From Actinomadura violacea (GTDB lineage: Bacteria > Actinomycetota > Actinomycetes > Streptosporangiales > Streptosporangiaceae): a DNA stretch of 64,000 nucleotides. Positions 17,564-25,932 of this stretch are shown here, one piece after another. Numbering within the stretch: the first letter of the stretch is position 1; the number at the start of each line of letters is the position of its first letter. The stretch lies in contig NZ_JAGEPF010000021.1 of assembly GCF_017573465.1 (NCBI RefSeq), forward strand, positions 171,448-235,447, read 5' to 3'. Both the position numbers and the translations under genes were made by a program. The notes beneath the pieces are model-generated. The model made no database searches. It worked only from the letters and a program-made list of their open reading frames with translations, and was not told the DNA's origin.

Positions 17564-18637
17564 GTGGGTAAGGCGCGCGGCGGAGGCACGCGGCAGGCGA
17601 GCGACCAGGTGGGCGGGGCGGGGGCAGTGCGGCTGTTCTGGCGGGTGTTCTGGCTGAACACCCTGGTGGGCGCGGTGGCCACCGTCCTGCTGATGGTCGG
17701 CCCCTGGACGGTGTCGGTGCCGATCCGGCTGACCGAGGCGCTCATCCTGGCGACCGGGCTCGCGGCGATGCTGGCTGCCAACGCCGTGCTGCTGTGGTGG
17801 GGCCTGGCCCCGCTGGGCCGGCTCGCCCCCCTGATGGCCACCGTCGACCTGCTGCGTCCCGGCCAGCGCCTGCCCGTCACCGGGAGCGGCGAGATCGCCG
17901 CGCTGATCGACACCTTCAACCAGATGCTGCGGCGCCTGGAGACCGAGCGCGGCACCAGCACGGCCCGCGCCCTGTCCGCCCAGGAGGACGAGCGCCGCCG
18001 CGTCGCCCGCGAGCTGCACGACGAGATCGGGCAGAGCCTGACCGCGCTGCTGCTCGACCTCAAGCGCGTCACCGACCAGGCCCCGCCGCAGGTGCGCGAC
18101 GACCTGCGGAACGCTCAGGAGATGACCCGCGAGAGCCTCGACGAGGTGCGGCGCATAGCCCGCCGCCTGCGCCCGGACGTCCTCGAAGACCTGGGCTTGG
18201 CCAGCGCCCTCGCCGCGCTCGCCGCCCAGTTCGACACGCACACGACGCTGCGCGTGCGGCGGCAGGTGCAGCGCGGCCTGCCGCCGCTCGACCCGCAGGT
18301 CGAACTCGTCCTGTACCGGGTCGCGCAGGAGGCGCTGACCAACGCCGCCCGGCACTCGGGCGCCGCGAGCGTCGTCCTCGACCTGCGCGCCGACGGCGAC
18401 GGCGGCGTCCTGCTGCGCGTCGAGGACGACGGCGGCGGGCTCGGCGGCGCCCCCGAGGGCGCCGGGATCCGCGGCATGCGCGAACGCGCCCTGCTGGCCG
18501 GCGGCACCCTCGACCTGCGCACCCGCCCGCGCGGCGGCACCCGCCTCGACCTGCGCGTCCCCACCGCCCAGGCGGAGGCGCCCGCCGGCGCGGAGCGGAC
18601 CGCCGGCGCCGACCGGACCGCGGGGGAGCGGCCATGA
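17564..18637 (+). CDS. NarL-type sensor histidine kinase
   Basis: A membrane histidine kinase of 357 residues: two N-terminal hydrophobic segments around residues 25-75, a HAMP-like linker (GLAPLGRLAPLMATVDLLRPG), the HisKA_3 dimerisation domain with phosphoacceptor in RVARELHDEIGQSL (His152), and a C-terminal ATPase domain (QEALTNAARHSGA, EDDGGG, GIRGMRERA). The extracytoplasmic sensor is very short, so it probably senses a membrane or envelope state. Its stop overlaps the response regulator start by four bases, so the two form a coupled two-component pair. The start is a GTG; the first 20 residues are not conserved and the true start may be slightly later. Confidence 0.88.
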   Translation: MGKARGGGTRQASDQVGGAGAVRLFWRVFWLNTLVGAVATVLLMVGPWTVSVPIRLTEALILATGLAAMLAANAVLLWWGLAPLGRLAPLMATVDLLRPGQRLPVTGSGEIAALIDTFNQMLRRLETERGTSTARALSAQEDERRRVARELHDEIGQSLTALLLDLKRVTDQAPPQVRDDLRNAQEMTRESLDEVRRIARRLRPDVLEDLGLASALAALAAQFDTHTTLRVRRQVQRGLPPLDPQVELVLYRVAQEALTNAARHSGAASVVLDLRADGDGGVLLRVEDDGGGLGGAPEGAGIRGMRERALLAGGTLDLRTRPRGGTRLDLRVPTAQAEAPAGAERTAGADRTAGERP

Positions 18638-19293
18638 CACGCCCGACCCGGATCCTGCTCGCCGACGACCACGCGCTGGTCCGCCGCGGCGTCCGGCTCA
18701 TCCTCGACGGCGAACCCGACCTGGAGGTCGTCGCCGAGGCCGGCGACGGCGCCGAGGCGATCGAGCTGCTGTCCGGCCCGGCCCCGGTCGCGGCGGACCT
18801 GGCGGTCCTCGACGTCGCGATGCCGCGGATGACCGGCCTGCAGGCCGCCCGCGAGCTCTCCCGCACCCGTCCCGAGCTGCGCATCCTCATCCTGACGATG
18901 CACGACAACGAGCAGTACCTGTTCGAGGCGCTGAAGGCGGGCGCGGCCGGCTACGTGCTCAAGTCGCTGGCGGACCGCGACCTGATCACCGCCTGCCGCG
19001 CCGCGATGCGCGGCGAGCCGTTCCTGTACCCGGGCGCCGTCACGACGCTGATCCGGACGTACCTCGACCAGGCCGGCGCCGGCCGGGACCCCGACACCGT
19101 CCTCACCCCGCGCGAAGAGGAGATCCTGAAGCTCGTCGCCGAGGGCCACTCGTCCAAGGAGATCGCCGCCACCCTCGTCATCAGCGTCAAGACCGTGGAA
19201 CGGCACCGCGCCAACATCCTCGCGAAGCTCGGCCTGAAGGACCGCCTGGAACTCCTCCGCTACGCCATCCGCACCGGCCTGATCGAGCCCTGA
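18634..19293 (+). CDS. NarL/LuxR-type response regulator
   Basis: A two-domain response regulator of 219 residues. The receiver domain has the acidic pocket (LLADDHALVRRG), the phosphoacceptor Asp60 in AVLDVAMPRMTG and the KSLADRDLI lysine. The C-terminal LuxR-type helix-turn-helix is LTPREEEILKLVAEGHSSKE and onward through SVKTVERHRANI. The ATG sits inside the kinase stop codon, so kinase and regulator are made together. Target genes are not evident; no flanking transporter or envelope gene is obviously linked. Confidence 0.92.
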   Translation: MTRPTRILLADDHALVRRGVRLILDGEPDLEVVAEAGDGAEAIELLSGPAPVAADLAVLDVAMPRMTGLQAARELSRTRPELRILILTMHDNEQYLFEALKAGAAGYVLKSLADRDLITACRAAMRGEPFLYPGAVTTLIRTYLDQAGAGRDPDTVLTPREEEILKLVAEGHSSKEIAATLVISVKTVERHRANILAKLGLKDRLELLRYAIRTGLIEP

Positions 19294-19303
19294 CCAGGGG
19301 GCG

Positions 19304-19765
19304 CTACTGGAGCGGGATGTCGATCCCGTGCTCGTCCTCGCGCCGGGGGCCGCGGATGCGCCTGTCCGCTTCGGCGATGGCGACGTCGTTGATGCTCGCC
19401 TCTCGGCGCCGCATGAGGCCGTGCTCGTCGAACTCCCAGAGTTCGTTGCCGTAGCTGCGCCACCACTGGCCTTCCGCGTCATGCCACTCGTACTGGAACC
19501 GGACGGCCATCCGGTTCTCGCGGAATCCCCAGAGGCTCTTGCGCAGCGCGTAGTCCAGTTCGCGCTCCCACTTGCGCGTCAGGAACGCGACGATCTCGTC
19601 GCGGCCGCTGATGAAGGTGTCCCGGTTCCGCCAGACCGAGTCCGGCGTGTAGGCCGACGCCACGTGCTGCGGATCGCGGGTGTTCCAGGCGTCCTCGGCC
19701 GCCTGGACCTTCCGCAGGGCCGTCTCCCGCGTGAACGGCGGGTAGGGCGGACGATCTTCTGCCAT
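19304..19765 (-). CDS. DUF1348/NTF2-like protein
   Basis: A compact protein of 153 residues of the nuclear-transport-factor-2-like superfamily, DUF1348 branch. Conserved pieces are KVQAAEDAWNTRDPQHVASA, WRNRDTFISGRDEIVAFLTR, FRENRMAVRFQYEWHD and YGNELWEFDEHGLMRRREAS. The fold makes a conical pocket; some members act on small organic molecules but this branch is uncharacterised. It is divergent from the TetR gene at 19854, and the 88-base gap contains two matching palindromes, so it is probably the direct target of that repressor. No partner enzyme is adjacent. Confidence 0.85.
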   Translation of the reverse strand: MAEDRPPYPPFTRETALRKVQAAEDAWNTRDPQHVASAYTPDSVWRNRDTFISGRDEIVAFLTRKWERELDYALRKSLWGFRENRMAVRFQYEWHDAEGQWWRSYGNELWEFDEHGLMRRREASINDVAIAEADRRIRGPRREDEHGIDIPLQ

Positions 19766-19782
19766 GACGGCCTCCTCAGGTT

Positions 19783-19835
19783 GAGAACGAGCGTTCTCTA
19801 GTGCTGATCCGCTACGCTAGAGAACCATCGTTCTC
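19783..19835. promoter_or_regulatory. paired operators for the DUF1348/TetR divergon
   Basis: Two copies of GAGAAC-N4-GTTCTC occur at 19783-19798 and 19820-19835, 21 bases apart. Their inner halves also form a nine-base inverted repeat (GTTCTCTAG at 19793-19801 with CTAGAGAAC at 19817-19825). The location between the two divergent starts and the symmetry fit TetR dimer sites. Binding is inferred. Confidence 0.75.
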
Positions 19836-19853
19836 AATGTCAAGGAGGCGCGC

Positions 19854-20423
19854 GTGCCCGCTCCGATCACCGAGGAGCAGACCCGGTCGGACCGCGAGGC
19901 CCTGCTCGACGCGGCGGAGGGGCTCTTCTACGGGCGGGGGATCCAGGCCGTCGGGATGGACGACGTCCGCGCGGCCTCCGGCCTGCCGCTCAAGCGCATC
20001 TACCGGATCTTCGCCGCCAAGGAGGACCTCGTCGTCGCGATGCTCCGGCGGCGCGACGGGCGCTGGCGAGGAAGCCTGGCCGCCCACGTGGACCAGGTCC
20101 CCGATCCGCGCGACCGGGTCCTCGCGGTCTTCGACTGGCTCGCCGGGTGGTTCGCCGAGCCGGGCTTCCGCGGCTGCGCCTGGGTCAACGCCCACGGCGA
20201 GCTCGGCCCCTCGTCCCCGGCGGTGCTCGCCGAGGTCCGCGCGCACAAGCAGGCGTTCCACGACCAGATCGCCGCGTGGGTCCGGGCCGCCGGATCACCG
20301 GCCGTCGAGCCGGTCTTCCTGCTCGCCGAGGGAGCCATCGTGACCGCCGGCATCACCGGCGACCCCGCGCACGCCCACCACGCGCGCGCGGCCGCCGCGA
20401 CGCTGCTCAGCGCCTCCGGCTGA
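19854..20423 (+). CDS. TetR family transcriptional regulator
   Basis: A repressor of 189 residues with the N-terminal helix-turn-helix LLDAAEGLFYGRGIQAVGMD followed by LPLKRIYRIFAAKEDLVVAM, and a C-terminal domain of the kind seen in YxaF/LmrA-like regulators (FRGCAWVNAHGELGPSSPAV). The start is a GTG at 19854, six bases after AAGGAGG. It faces the DUF1348 gene across a paired operator. The ligand is unknown, but the DUF1348 protein may act on it. Confidence 0.9.
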   Translation: MPAPITEEQTRSDREALLDAAEGLFYGRGIQAVGMDDVRAASGLPLKRIYRIFAAKEDLVVAMLRRRDGRWRGSLAAHVDQVPDPRDRVLAVFDWLAGWFAEPGFRGCAWVNAHGELGPSSPAVLAEVRAHKQAFHDQIAAWVRAAGSPAVEPVFLLAEGAIVTAGITGDPAHAHHARAAAATLLSASG

Positions 20424-20513
20424 ACCCGCCGGTCGCCGCGGTAAGGGTGAACCGAGCGTCGTCCTGGCCTCCACGGCCGGAGCCGTGGCAGCCTTGGCAG
20501 CGGAGGGGGAGCC

Positions 20514-21173
20514 ATGACGTCTGAGACGGACCCGCCGCCCGTGCGGCATCCCTTGTTCGCGCGGTTCTACGCGCGGATGAGCCCGCTGATGGAGCGCGGC
20601 ATCAGCCGGTACCGGTCCAGGCTGCTGGACGGGTTGCACGGGCGGGTGCTGGAGGTCGGCGCGGGCGCCGGTGCCAACTTCGAGCACTATCCGGCCGAGG
20701 TCACCGAGGTCCTTGCGGTCGAACCCGAAGCGCATCTCCGGCACGTTGCCACCTCTGCAGCGAAGCAGGCGCCCGTGCCCGTCGAGGTCGTCGACGGCGT
20801 CGCCGGACGGCTCCCCGCGGATGACCGGTCCTGTGACGCCGCGGTGGCGTGCCTGGTGCTGTGCACCGTTCCGGACCCCGACGCGGCCCTCGCCGAACTC
20901 TTCCGGGTCCTGCGCCCAGGCGGCCAGCTGCGCTTTTTCGAGCACGTCCGCGCCGACACGGCCGCCCGCCGGCGGGTGCAGCGCGTCGCGGACGCCACCC
21001 TGTGGCCGCTCGTCAGCGGCGGCTGCCGCACCGGCCGCGACACGGCCGGGGCGATCGAGCGCGCCGGGTTCCTCATCGGCCGGATCGACAGGCTCGACCG
21101 CGCCGACACGGGGATGCCCCTCCCCGCCGCGCCCCAGATCCTCGGCAGCGCCACCCGCCCGGCCGGGCCCTGA
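20514..21173 (+). CDS. class I SAM-dependent methyltransferase
   Basis: A methyltransferase of 219 residues. The SAM-binding glycine motif is VLEVGAGAGANFEHY, followed by an acidic motif II (VLAVEPEAHLR) and a post-motif region LFRVLRPGGQLRFFEHVRAD. The C-terminal part resembles the METTL7/thiol methyltransferase-like group of bacterial methyltransferases, which act on small molecules or lipids. The ATG at 20514 is preceded by GGAGGGGGAGCC. It stands alone, convergent with the glycosyltransferase gene whose stop is three bases away. The acceptor is unknown. Confidence 0.85.
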   Translation: MTSETDPPPVRHPLFARFYARMSPLMERGISRYRSRLLDGLHGRVLEVGAGAGANFEHYPAEVTEVLAVEPEAHLRHVATSAAKQAPVPVEVVDGVAGRLPADDRSCDAAVACLVLCTVPDPDAALAELFRVLRPGGQLRFFEHVRADTAARRRVQRVADATLWPLVSGGCRTGRDTAGAIERAGFLIGRIDRLDRADTGMPLPAAPQILGSATRPAGP

Positions 21174-21176
21174 CCT

Positions 21177-23387
21177 TCAGCCGCCCGCGGGCCCCTCGCC
21201 GAGGAAGATCATCCGCACCGCCCGCTCCGCCGCGTGCCCGTCGTCCCACGGGCAGAACCGGGCGCGGAACGCGGCGCGGGCCTTGGCCGCCGTGTCGTTC
21301 CACGGCGCGCCGGTCCGGAACGCCTCGACCAGCTCGTCCTCGGTGCGGGCGACGACGCCGGGCGGTGCGGCGGTGATGTCGAAGTTGACGCCTCGGGTGA
21401 GCCGGTAGGTCTCCCAGTCGTTGGCGAGGACGACGATCGGACGGTCCTCCAGCACGGCATAGTCGAACATGATCGACGAGTAGTCGGTCAGCAGTGCGTC
21501 GGAGGCGATGCAGAGGTCCTCGACCGACGGATGACCGGAGACGTCCTTGACCCGCTCCCCGTCCCGGCCGCCGCCCGCCGGATAGTAGTAGTGGGGGCGG
21601 AGCAGCAGGACGTACTCGTCGCCGAGCTCGCGCGCGAACCGCTCGACGTCGAACATGGGCCGGTAGACGTCCCGGTACTCCCGATGCGTCGGCGCGTACA
21701 GGACGGCCTTCTTGCCCTCGGGTATACCGAGTTCGGCGCGCAACCGGCTGCGCTCGGTGGGCGTGGCCTCGGCGAGCCGGTCGTTGCGGGGATAGCCGAT
21801 CTCGAGCATCTCGTAGCGGCAGGGGAACCCGCGCCGCCACGCCTCGCTGGACAGCGGGTTGGACGACAGCAGGAAGTCCCAGCGGTCCGCCCGGGCGATC
21901 TGCGCCTTGAAGTCCAGCCCCTTGGCGCCGACCGGGAACGCCATCTGGTCGAGCCCCATCTTCTTCAGCGGCGTGCCGTGCTGGGTCATCACGTGCACCT
22001 GCCCGGGGCGTTTGACGATGGCGTTGGGGAAGGTGACGTTGTTGACGAAGTACTTCGCCCTTGCCATCGACCGCAGGTAGCGCAGCGTGCCGGGCGCGAC
22101 GTGGTCGACACCGTCCGGAACGGGACCGGCGGCTCCCGGTTTCACCACCCAGACGCCGTGCAGATGCGGCGCCATCGCCGCGGCCTTCTGGTAGATGGCG
22201 GCGGGATTGCAGGCGACGCCCCGGTACCAGTACGCGGCGTACACGACCAGGTTCTCGTCGATCGGCATGCGCAGTTGCACGCGGTAGTAGAGGCGGCCGA
22301 GCAGCCGCCGCGCCATGCGCCTGCCATGGCGCGCGAGCCGTACGGCAGTCCGCGGCAGCGCCCTGGCGCGCCGCCGGGCATCAATCAGGGTGACGGCCGC
22401 CCGGTACGGCCCGTAGGCGCCCCTTTCGAGCAAGCGGTACTTCACGGCCTTCAACCGTCCGCCGGGGACGGCGTGCCCGGCGGGCCGGCGGCGCCGGTAG
22501 AACTCCGCGAGGCGGCCGAAGAACTCGGCGCGGTCGGACGGGTAGATCCGGTCGTCCTTCTCCAGGATCATCAGCGCGTGCCCGATCACCCGGTCGAACA
22601 TCAGGCCGCGGAACGGCTCGGTGCCGGGATGGGCGTCCATGAACGCGAAGACCCGCTCGTACTGGTCGAAGGCGTCGAAGTGGCGGCGGCTCGCGCTGCG
22701 GGTGATGCCGCCGGACCGGCGCTGCCGGTAGACGTAGCAGACCCGGTCCAGCAGGCTCAGCCGCTCCGCCGCCATCAGCAGCGGGAAGGTGACGTTGAGG
22801 TCCTCGTAGTACCCCGGGCTGAAGCGCTGGCCGAGTTCGAGCAGGTACTCGCGCCGTATCACCTTGTTCCAGGCGGCCATCATGATCCGCAGGACGTCCG
22901 GCCGCTCCGCGCAGCGGAAGGCGGCGGGCGCGGGCGGGTCCCGGAAGTGGCGGCCGCCGGCGTTCGGCACGCGCCGGCCGTCCCACAGTTCGCGCTCGTG
23001 GTCGACGACCAGCACGTCGGGACTGGTCTCCGCCAGCCGGTCGAGGATCGCGCGGACGGCCCCTTCCTCGGCGTGGTCGTCGCTGTCGAAGAACCAGACG
23101 TAGTCGCCCGCCGCCATGTCGAGCCCGAGGTTGCGGGCCTGCCCGAGCCCGACGTTGCGGTCCAGGTGGCGGACGCGGAGCCGGGGGTCTGCCGCGGCCA
23201 TCTCGTCGAGGATCGCGCCGCAGTGGTCGGGGGAGCGGTCGTCCACGGCGATGACCTCGATGCCGGCGGCGGCCGGATCGAGGATCGACTCGAGGCACTG
23301 GCGTACGTAGGCCTCCACCTCGTAGACGGGCACGATGACGCTGAGGAGCGGGCGGTCGGGTCGGGCGGGCTGTTCGGATGGGGGCAT
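21177..23387 (-). CDS. bifunctional glycosyltransferase / CDP-glycerol glycerophosphotransferase
   Basis: A fusion of 736 residues. Residues about 15-250 are a GT2 glycosyltransferase (LLSVIVPVYEVEAYVRQCL, the DxD-type FFDSDDHAEEG). The C-terminal half is a TagB/TagF-like CDP-glycerol glycerophosphotransferase with QHGTPLKKMG, LYAPTHREY and TDYSSIMFDYAVL. Such enzymes build teichoic acid or poly(glycerol-phosphate) wall polymers at the inner face of the membrane. The ATG at 23387 begins the conserved region. No other wall-polymer gene is adjacent, although an amidase-like peptidase gene follows upstream. An inverted repeat at 23456-23473 lies in its leader region. Confidence 0.87.
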   Translation of the reverse strand: MPPSEQPARPDRPLLSVIVPVYEVEAYVRQCLESILDPAAAGIEVIAVDDRSPDHCGAILDEMAAADPRLRVRHLDRNVGLGQARNLGLDMAAGDYVWFFDSDDHAEEGAVRAILDRLAETSPDVLVVDHERELWDGRRVPNAGGRHFRDPPAPAAFRCAERPDVLRIMMAAWNKVIRREYLLELGQRFSPGYYEDLNVTFPLLMAAERLSLLDRVCYVYRQRRSGGITRSASRRHFDAFDQYERVFAFMDAHPGTEPFRGLMFDRVIGHALMILEKDDRIYPSDRAEFFGRLAEFYRRRRPAGHAVPGGRLKAVKYRLLERGAYGPYRAAVTLIDARRRARALPRTAVRLARHGRRMARRLLGRLYYRVQLRMPIDENLVVYAAYWYRGVACNPAAIYQKAAAMAPHLHGVWVVKPGAAGPVPDGVDHVAPGTLRYLRSMARAKYFVNNVTFPNAIVKRPGQVHVMTQHGTPLKKMGLDQMAFPVGAKGLDFKAQIARADRWDFLLSSNPLSSEAWRRGFPCRYEMLEIGYPRNDRLAEATPTERSRLRAELGIPEGKKAVLYAPTHREYRDVYRPMFDVERFARELGDEYVLLLRPHYYYPAGGGRDGERVKDVSGHPSVEDLCIASDALLTDYSSIMFDYAVLEDRPIVVLANDWETYRLTRGVNFDITAAPPGVVARTEDELVEAFRTGAPWNDTAAKARAAFRARFCPWDDGHAAERAVRMIFLGEGPAGG

Positions 23388-23455
23388 CGCCGGTCCCTGT
23401 GAAGGCGGAGGTGTCGCCGGCCCTCCGGCCGGTCGAGGTCGGTCGGCGGCACAAT

Positions 23456-23473
23456 CTACTACAGAGATAGTAG
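23456..23473. promoter_or_regulatory. inverted repeat upstream of the wall-polymer transferase gene
   Basis: CTACTA and TAGTAG are separated by six bases, in an AT-richer patch 69 bases upstream of the start at 23387. It may be an operator or part of the promoter. No regulator is adjacent, so the role is open. Confidence 0.4.
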
Positions 23474-23505
23474 TTCGTCCTCGCTCCGCCCGCGCCGGAC
23501 CCGCG

Positions 23506-24261
23506 CTAAGGGCCGGTGATACGGCGGACGGCCTCGGCATACCGGCGCACCGCCTCCGGCGAGAGCCGCCCGGCGGGAAGCTCCACCACGAACGCGCTGT
23601 CGCGCACGACGGTGTTCTCCCAGCGGGTCGCGCTCCCCGCAAAGTCGGGCAGGGCGCGCAGCGGGAGCCCCACGTCCGCGGCGAACCGCCGTTCGACCTC
23701 CTTCGGCCCCTCGGAGCCGTCGACCACGGCCAGGTGCTGGTGGAACCAGATCCCCACCGTGGGCCGGACCCGCCGGACCAGGCGCGCGGCGTGAACCGAC
23801 TCCGGCTCCGACAGGGGCTTCGCACCGGAGTAGTGGACCGAGCCGGGGGCGTCGATCCGGCGCCAACCCGCCGGGAAGTTGCGATTGAGGTCGACGCCGC
23901 GGGCGTTGTCCCGCGTCCCGGCCGCCGTCCCGTCGGGGTTGAGCGAGCGGACCACCCACAGGTCCGCGTGCGCCGGTCCCGGACCGGCGGCCAGGGCGTC
24001 CGCCACCGCCGTCCCGGCCGGCTCGTCCCCGTGCACGCAGCCGACGACGAGCACCCGCCGCCCCGCACGCCGGTTCCCGAGCTCCACCGCGGAGATCGGA
24101 CGCCCCTGGACCGATCGGCCCAGCGGCACCACCCGGCGTGCCTCGCTCGCGGCGACTTTCCCGCCGCGCACCGACGACCCGGCACCGCCGCACGTCGCCG
24201 CGAACACCACCACGGCACCGAGAAGCATCACGCCACGGCCGTACCGGCCCGTCCCTCGCAT
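23506..24261 (-). CDS. M14-family zinc carboxypeptidase-like lipoprotein
   Basis: An exported protein of about 251 residues. The N-terminus has a basic region, a hydrophobic stretch and a lipobox-like VVFAATCGG, so it is probably a lipoprotein. The mature part is a short M14 peptidase: zinc ligands in VVGCVHGDEPAG (HxxE), substrate residues in ARGVDLNRNFPAGW, a later histidine in GIWFHQHLAV and the catalytic glutamate in FVVELPAG. It resembles murein-peptide amidase MpaA more than digestive carboxypeptidases, so a role on wall peptides is likely. The ATG at 24261 was preferred over 24279 because it gives a standard signal length. Its divergent neighbour is only a remnant. Confidence 0.78.
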   Translation of the reverse strand: MRGTGRYGRGVMLLGAVVVFAATCGGAGSSVRGGKVAASEARRVVPLGRSVQGRPISAVELGNRRAGRRVLVVGCVHGDEPAGTAVADALAAGPGPAHADLWVVRSLNPDGTAAGTRDNARGVDLNRNFPAGWRRIDAPGSVHYSGAKPLSEPESVHAARLVRRVRPTVGIWFHQHLAVVDGSEGPKEVERRFAADVGLPLRALPDFAGSATRWENTVVRDSAFVVELPAGRLSPEAVRRYAEAVRRITGP

Positions 24262-24468
24262 GATCCGCCCCCAAGGCATGCGCTTTCGACTGCTCTGGGA
24301 GGAAATGACCCCACCACCTTATGGATACACACAGTGACAAGTAGATACTTATCGTCACGGACGGCGGGCGGGTGGGCTCGTTAACCTTCGGCGCCCATGA
24401 GGACCGCGACCAGCATCACCGCGGTCTCGACCGCGCCGCGCCGCGTCTCAAGGGCATCGGTCGGCTCA

Positions 24469-24570
24469 TCAGGGGAAACGCAGGTCGTGGACGGCGCCGG
24501 GATGCGCGAAGGCGAGCAGCCACGACCCCAGCGTGGCCCGGTTGAGCGCTCGCGCAGTGAGTACCGTCAT
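24469..24570 (-). pseudogene. truncated N-terminus of a winged-helix (AlkZ-like) protein
   Basis: An ORF of 33 residues beginning MTVLTARALNRATL, an N-terminus I associate with winged-helix DNA-binding or AlkZ-like glycosylase proteins, which are normally over 300 residues. After about residue 15 the sequence no longer follows that family and stops. It is best read as the leftover 5' end of a deleted gene. The palindrome just upstream (24589-24607) would have been its operator. Family assignment rests on a short stretch and is tentative. Confidence 0.4.
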
Positions 24571-24588
24571 GACTTCCAACATATCAGA

Positions 24589-24607
24589 ACGGAATGATTC
24601 GTTCCGT
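24589..24607. promoter_or_regulatory. TetR-type palindrome without a nearby regulator
   Basis: ACGGAA and TTCCGT flank a seven-base core that is itself nearly symmetric (TGATTCG), giving a 19-base palindrome close to the frequent TetR operator form GGAACGAWTCGTTCC. It sits 19 bases upstream of the truncated ORF ending at 24469. No TetR gene is adjacent, so it may be an orphan site. Confidence 0.5.
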
Positions 24608-24645
24608 ACTTCGACGATCTTGCGGTCGTCCGGCACTCCCGAGTG

Positions 24646-25386
24646 TCAGTGGGTGTGGGGTGGGGTTTCGCTATGTGGGCCGGGGTCTGTGGCGCCTTGG
24701 GCGCGGAGCCAGTCGGCGACGTCGGTGGCGCCCGAGCGCAGGGCGGCGCCGAGCGGGGTCAGGTCGTCGTAGCCGACCCAGTGCGGGTCGGCGTCGTGTT
24801 CGAGGAGCAGCTGGGCGGTTCGCAGCTGCCCGCCGTGCGCCGCGGCCCAGAGCGCTTCGGTGATGTCCTCGCCGCCGGGTGCGGTGAGGCGCGCGGCGAC
24901 CCGGTCGATCAGGCCGAGGGATGCCTCTTGCCACAGGCTGGTGGTGGCGCCGCGCTCGACCAGGCGGCGGGCGGCGTTCCATTGGGCGAACGCGCAGGCG
25001 TCGGCCAGCGGGGTGCCGCCGCCGATGACGGCCCCGTCGGCCTCGATGTGGGCACCGGCGTCCAGCAGGACGTCCAGCACTGGGACGTCGTCGGTGGAGG
25101 CGGCCCAATGCAGCGGCGTTTCGCGGTGCGGCCCGGCGAATCGGGCGTCCACCTTGGCGCCGGACTCGATCAGGACCGCGACGGTCCGCGGGCCGTCCGG
25201 GTAGTGTCCGGGCCAGTCGGTCGCCGCGTGCAGCAGTGTCCATGACGTTCCGCCGGGGGCGCCGAGCCGGGCCGTCGCCAGGCCGGGATGCGCGGCCAGG
25301 AGCCGCCGCAGTTCGCGGAGGTCGCCTTGCTGGATCGCCTCGGTGGCGGCACGGGCGACCGGGTCCTCTGCGTCGAGATACGCCAT
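24646..25386 (-). CDS. ankyrin-repeat protein
   Basis: A soluble protein of 246 residues built from ankyrin repeats. Recognisable repeats contain TPLHWAASTDDVPVLDVLLD, TPLADACAFAQWNAARRLVE, EALWAAAHGGQLRTAQLLLE and TPLGAALRSGATDVADWLRA. There is no signal peptide. Bacterial ankyrin proteins mediate protein contacts and their partners are rarely known. The ATG at 25386 fits the first repeat. It is followed upstream by the MarR gene on the same strand, 45 bases away, so read-through is possible. Function unknown. Confidence 0.85.
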   Translation of the reverse strand: MAYLDAEDPVARAATEAIQQGDLRELRRLLAAHPGLATARLGAPGGTSWTLLHAATDWPGHYPDGPRTVAVLIESGAKVDARFAGPHRETPLHWAASTDDVPVLDVLLDAGAHIEADGAVIGGGTPLADACAFAQWNAARRLVERGATTSLWQEASLGLIDRVAARLTAPGGEDITEALWAAAHGGQLRTAQLLLEHDADPHWVGYDDLTPLGAALRSGATDVADWLRAQGATDPGPHSETPPHTH

Positions 25387-25431
25387 GCCTCATTCTCCCC
25401 GCAACCGGTCCTCGGCCGGTTGGTCGCCTTC

Positions 25432-25932
25432 TCAGTCGGGCACGGCCGGCGCCGGCCGTGAATTCAACGTGGTGAGGATGCGGGTGAGGGTGGCCAGGTC
25501 ATCGGCATCCAGTACGGCGAGCGCCGGGGGTGGGGCGGTGAGGATCCTCCGGGCCGTCTCGGCCGCCTGCAGTCCGGCGTCGGTGAGGTGGACGAGCTTG
25601 CGGCGGTTGTCGTCGGGGTGCGGGTCCCGCCGGACGAGTCCGCGTCGCTGGAACTGGTTCACGGCGATGGTGGCGGCAGGGGGATCGACGTCGGCGGTCT
25701 CCGCGATCTCGCGCAGCGTCAGCGGGCCTTCGGTGAGTTTGATCAGGACCCCCGCCCTCTTGGGGCCGAGTTCCAGCTCGGCGCGAAGGACGCGACGGCG
25801 GTCCGCGCTGGTGACGAACGCTTGCATTTCCGTCCAGGCACGTGTCGCAAGGGCGGGCGCCCCGGACGAGGCGTCGTCGGCGGTGGTCTTGCCGGGGCCC
25901 GCCGGGCCGGGACTCGTCGGATCAGGGTTCAT
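25432..25932 (-). CDS. MarR family transcriptional regulator
   Basis: A winged-helix regulator of 166 residues: AELELGPKRAGVLIKLTEGP, the recognition segment LTLREIAETADVDPPAATIA and the wing LVRRDPHPDDNRRKLVHLTD. The C-terminal helices would form the dimer. Its ATG overlaps the MFS stop by four bases, so exporter and regulator are one operon, the usual MarR self-regulating arrangement. The matching operator is probably the palindrome at 27373-27410 in front of the MFS gene. The ligand is likely a substrate of the exporter. Confidence 0.88.
   Translation of the reverse strand: MNPDPTSPGPAGPGKTTADDASSGAPALATRAWTEMQAFVTSADRRRVLRAELELGPKRAGVLIKLTEGPLTLREIAETADVDPPAATIAVNQFQRRGLVRRDPHPDDNRRKLVHLTDAGLQAAETARRILTAPPPALAVLDADDLATLTRILTTLNSRPAPAVPD

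Noticed and set aside
19328..19801. Plus-strand ORF opposite the DUF1348 gene
   Set aside because: It is the antisense shadow of a gene with clear family motifs and no ribosome site of its own.
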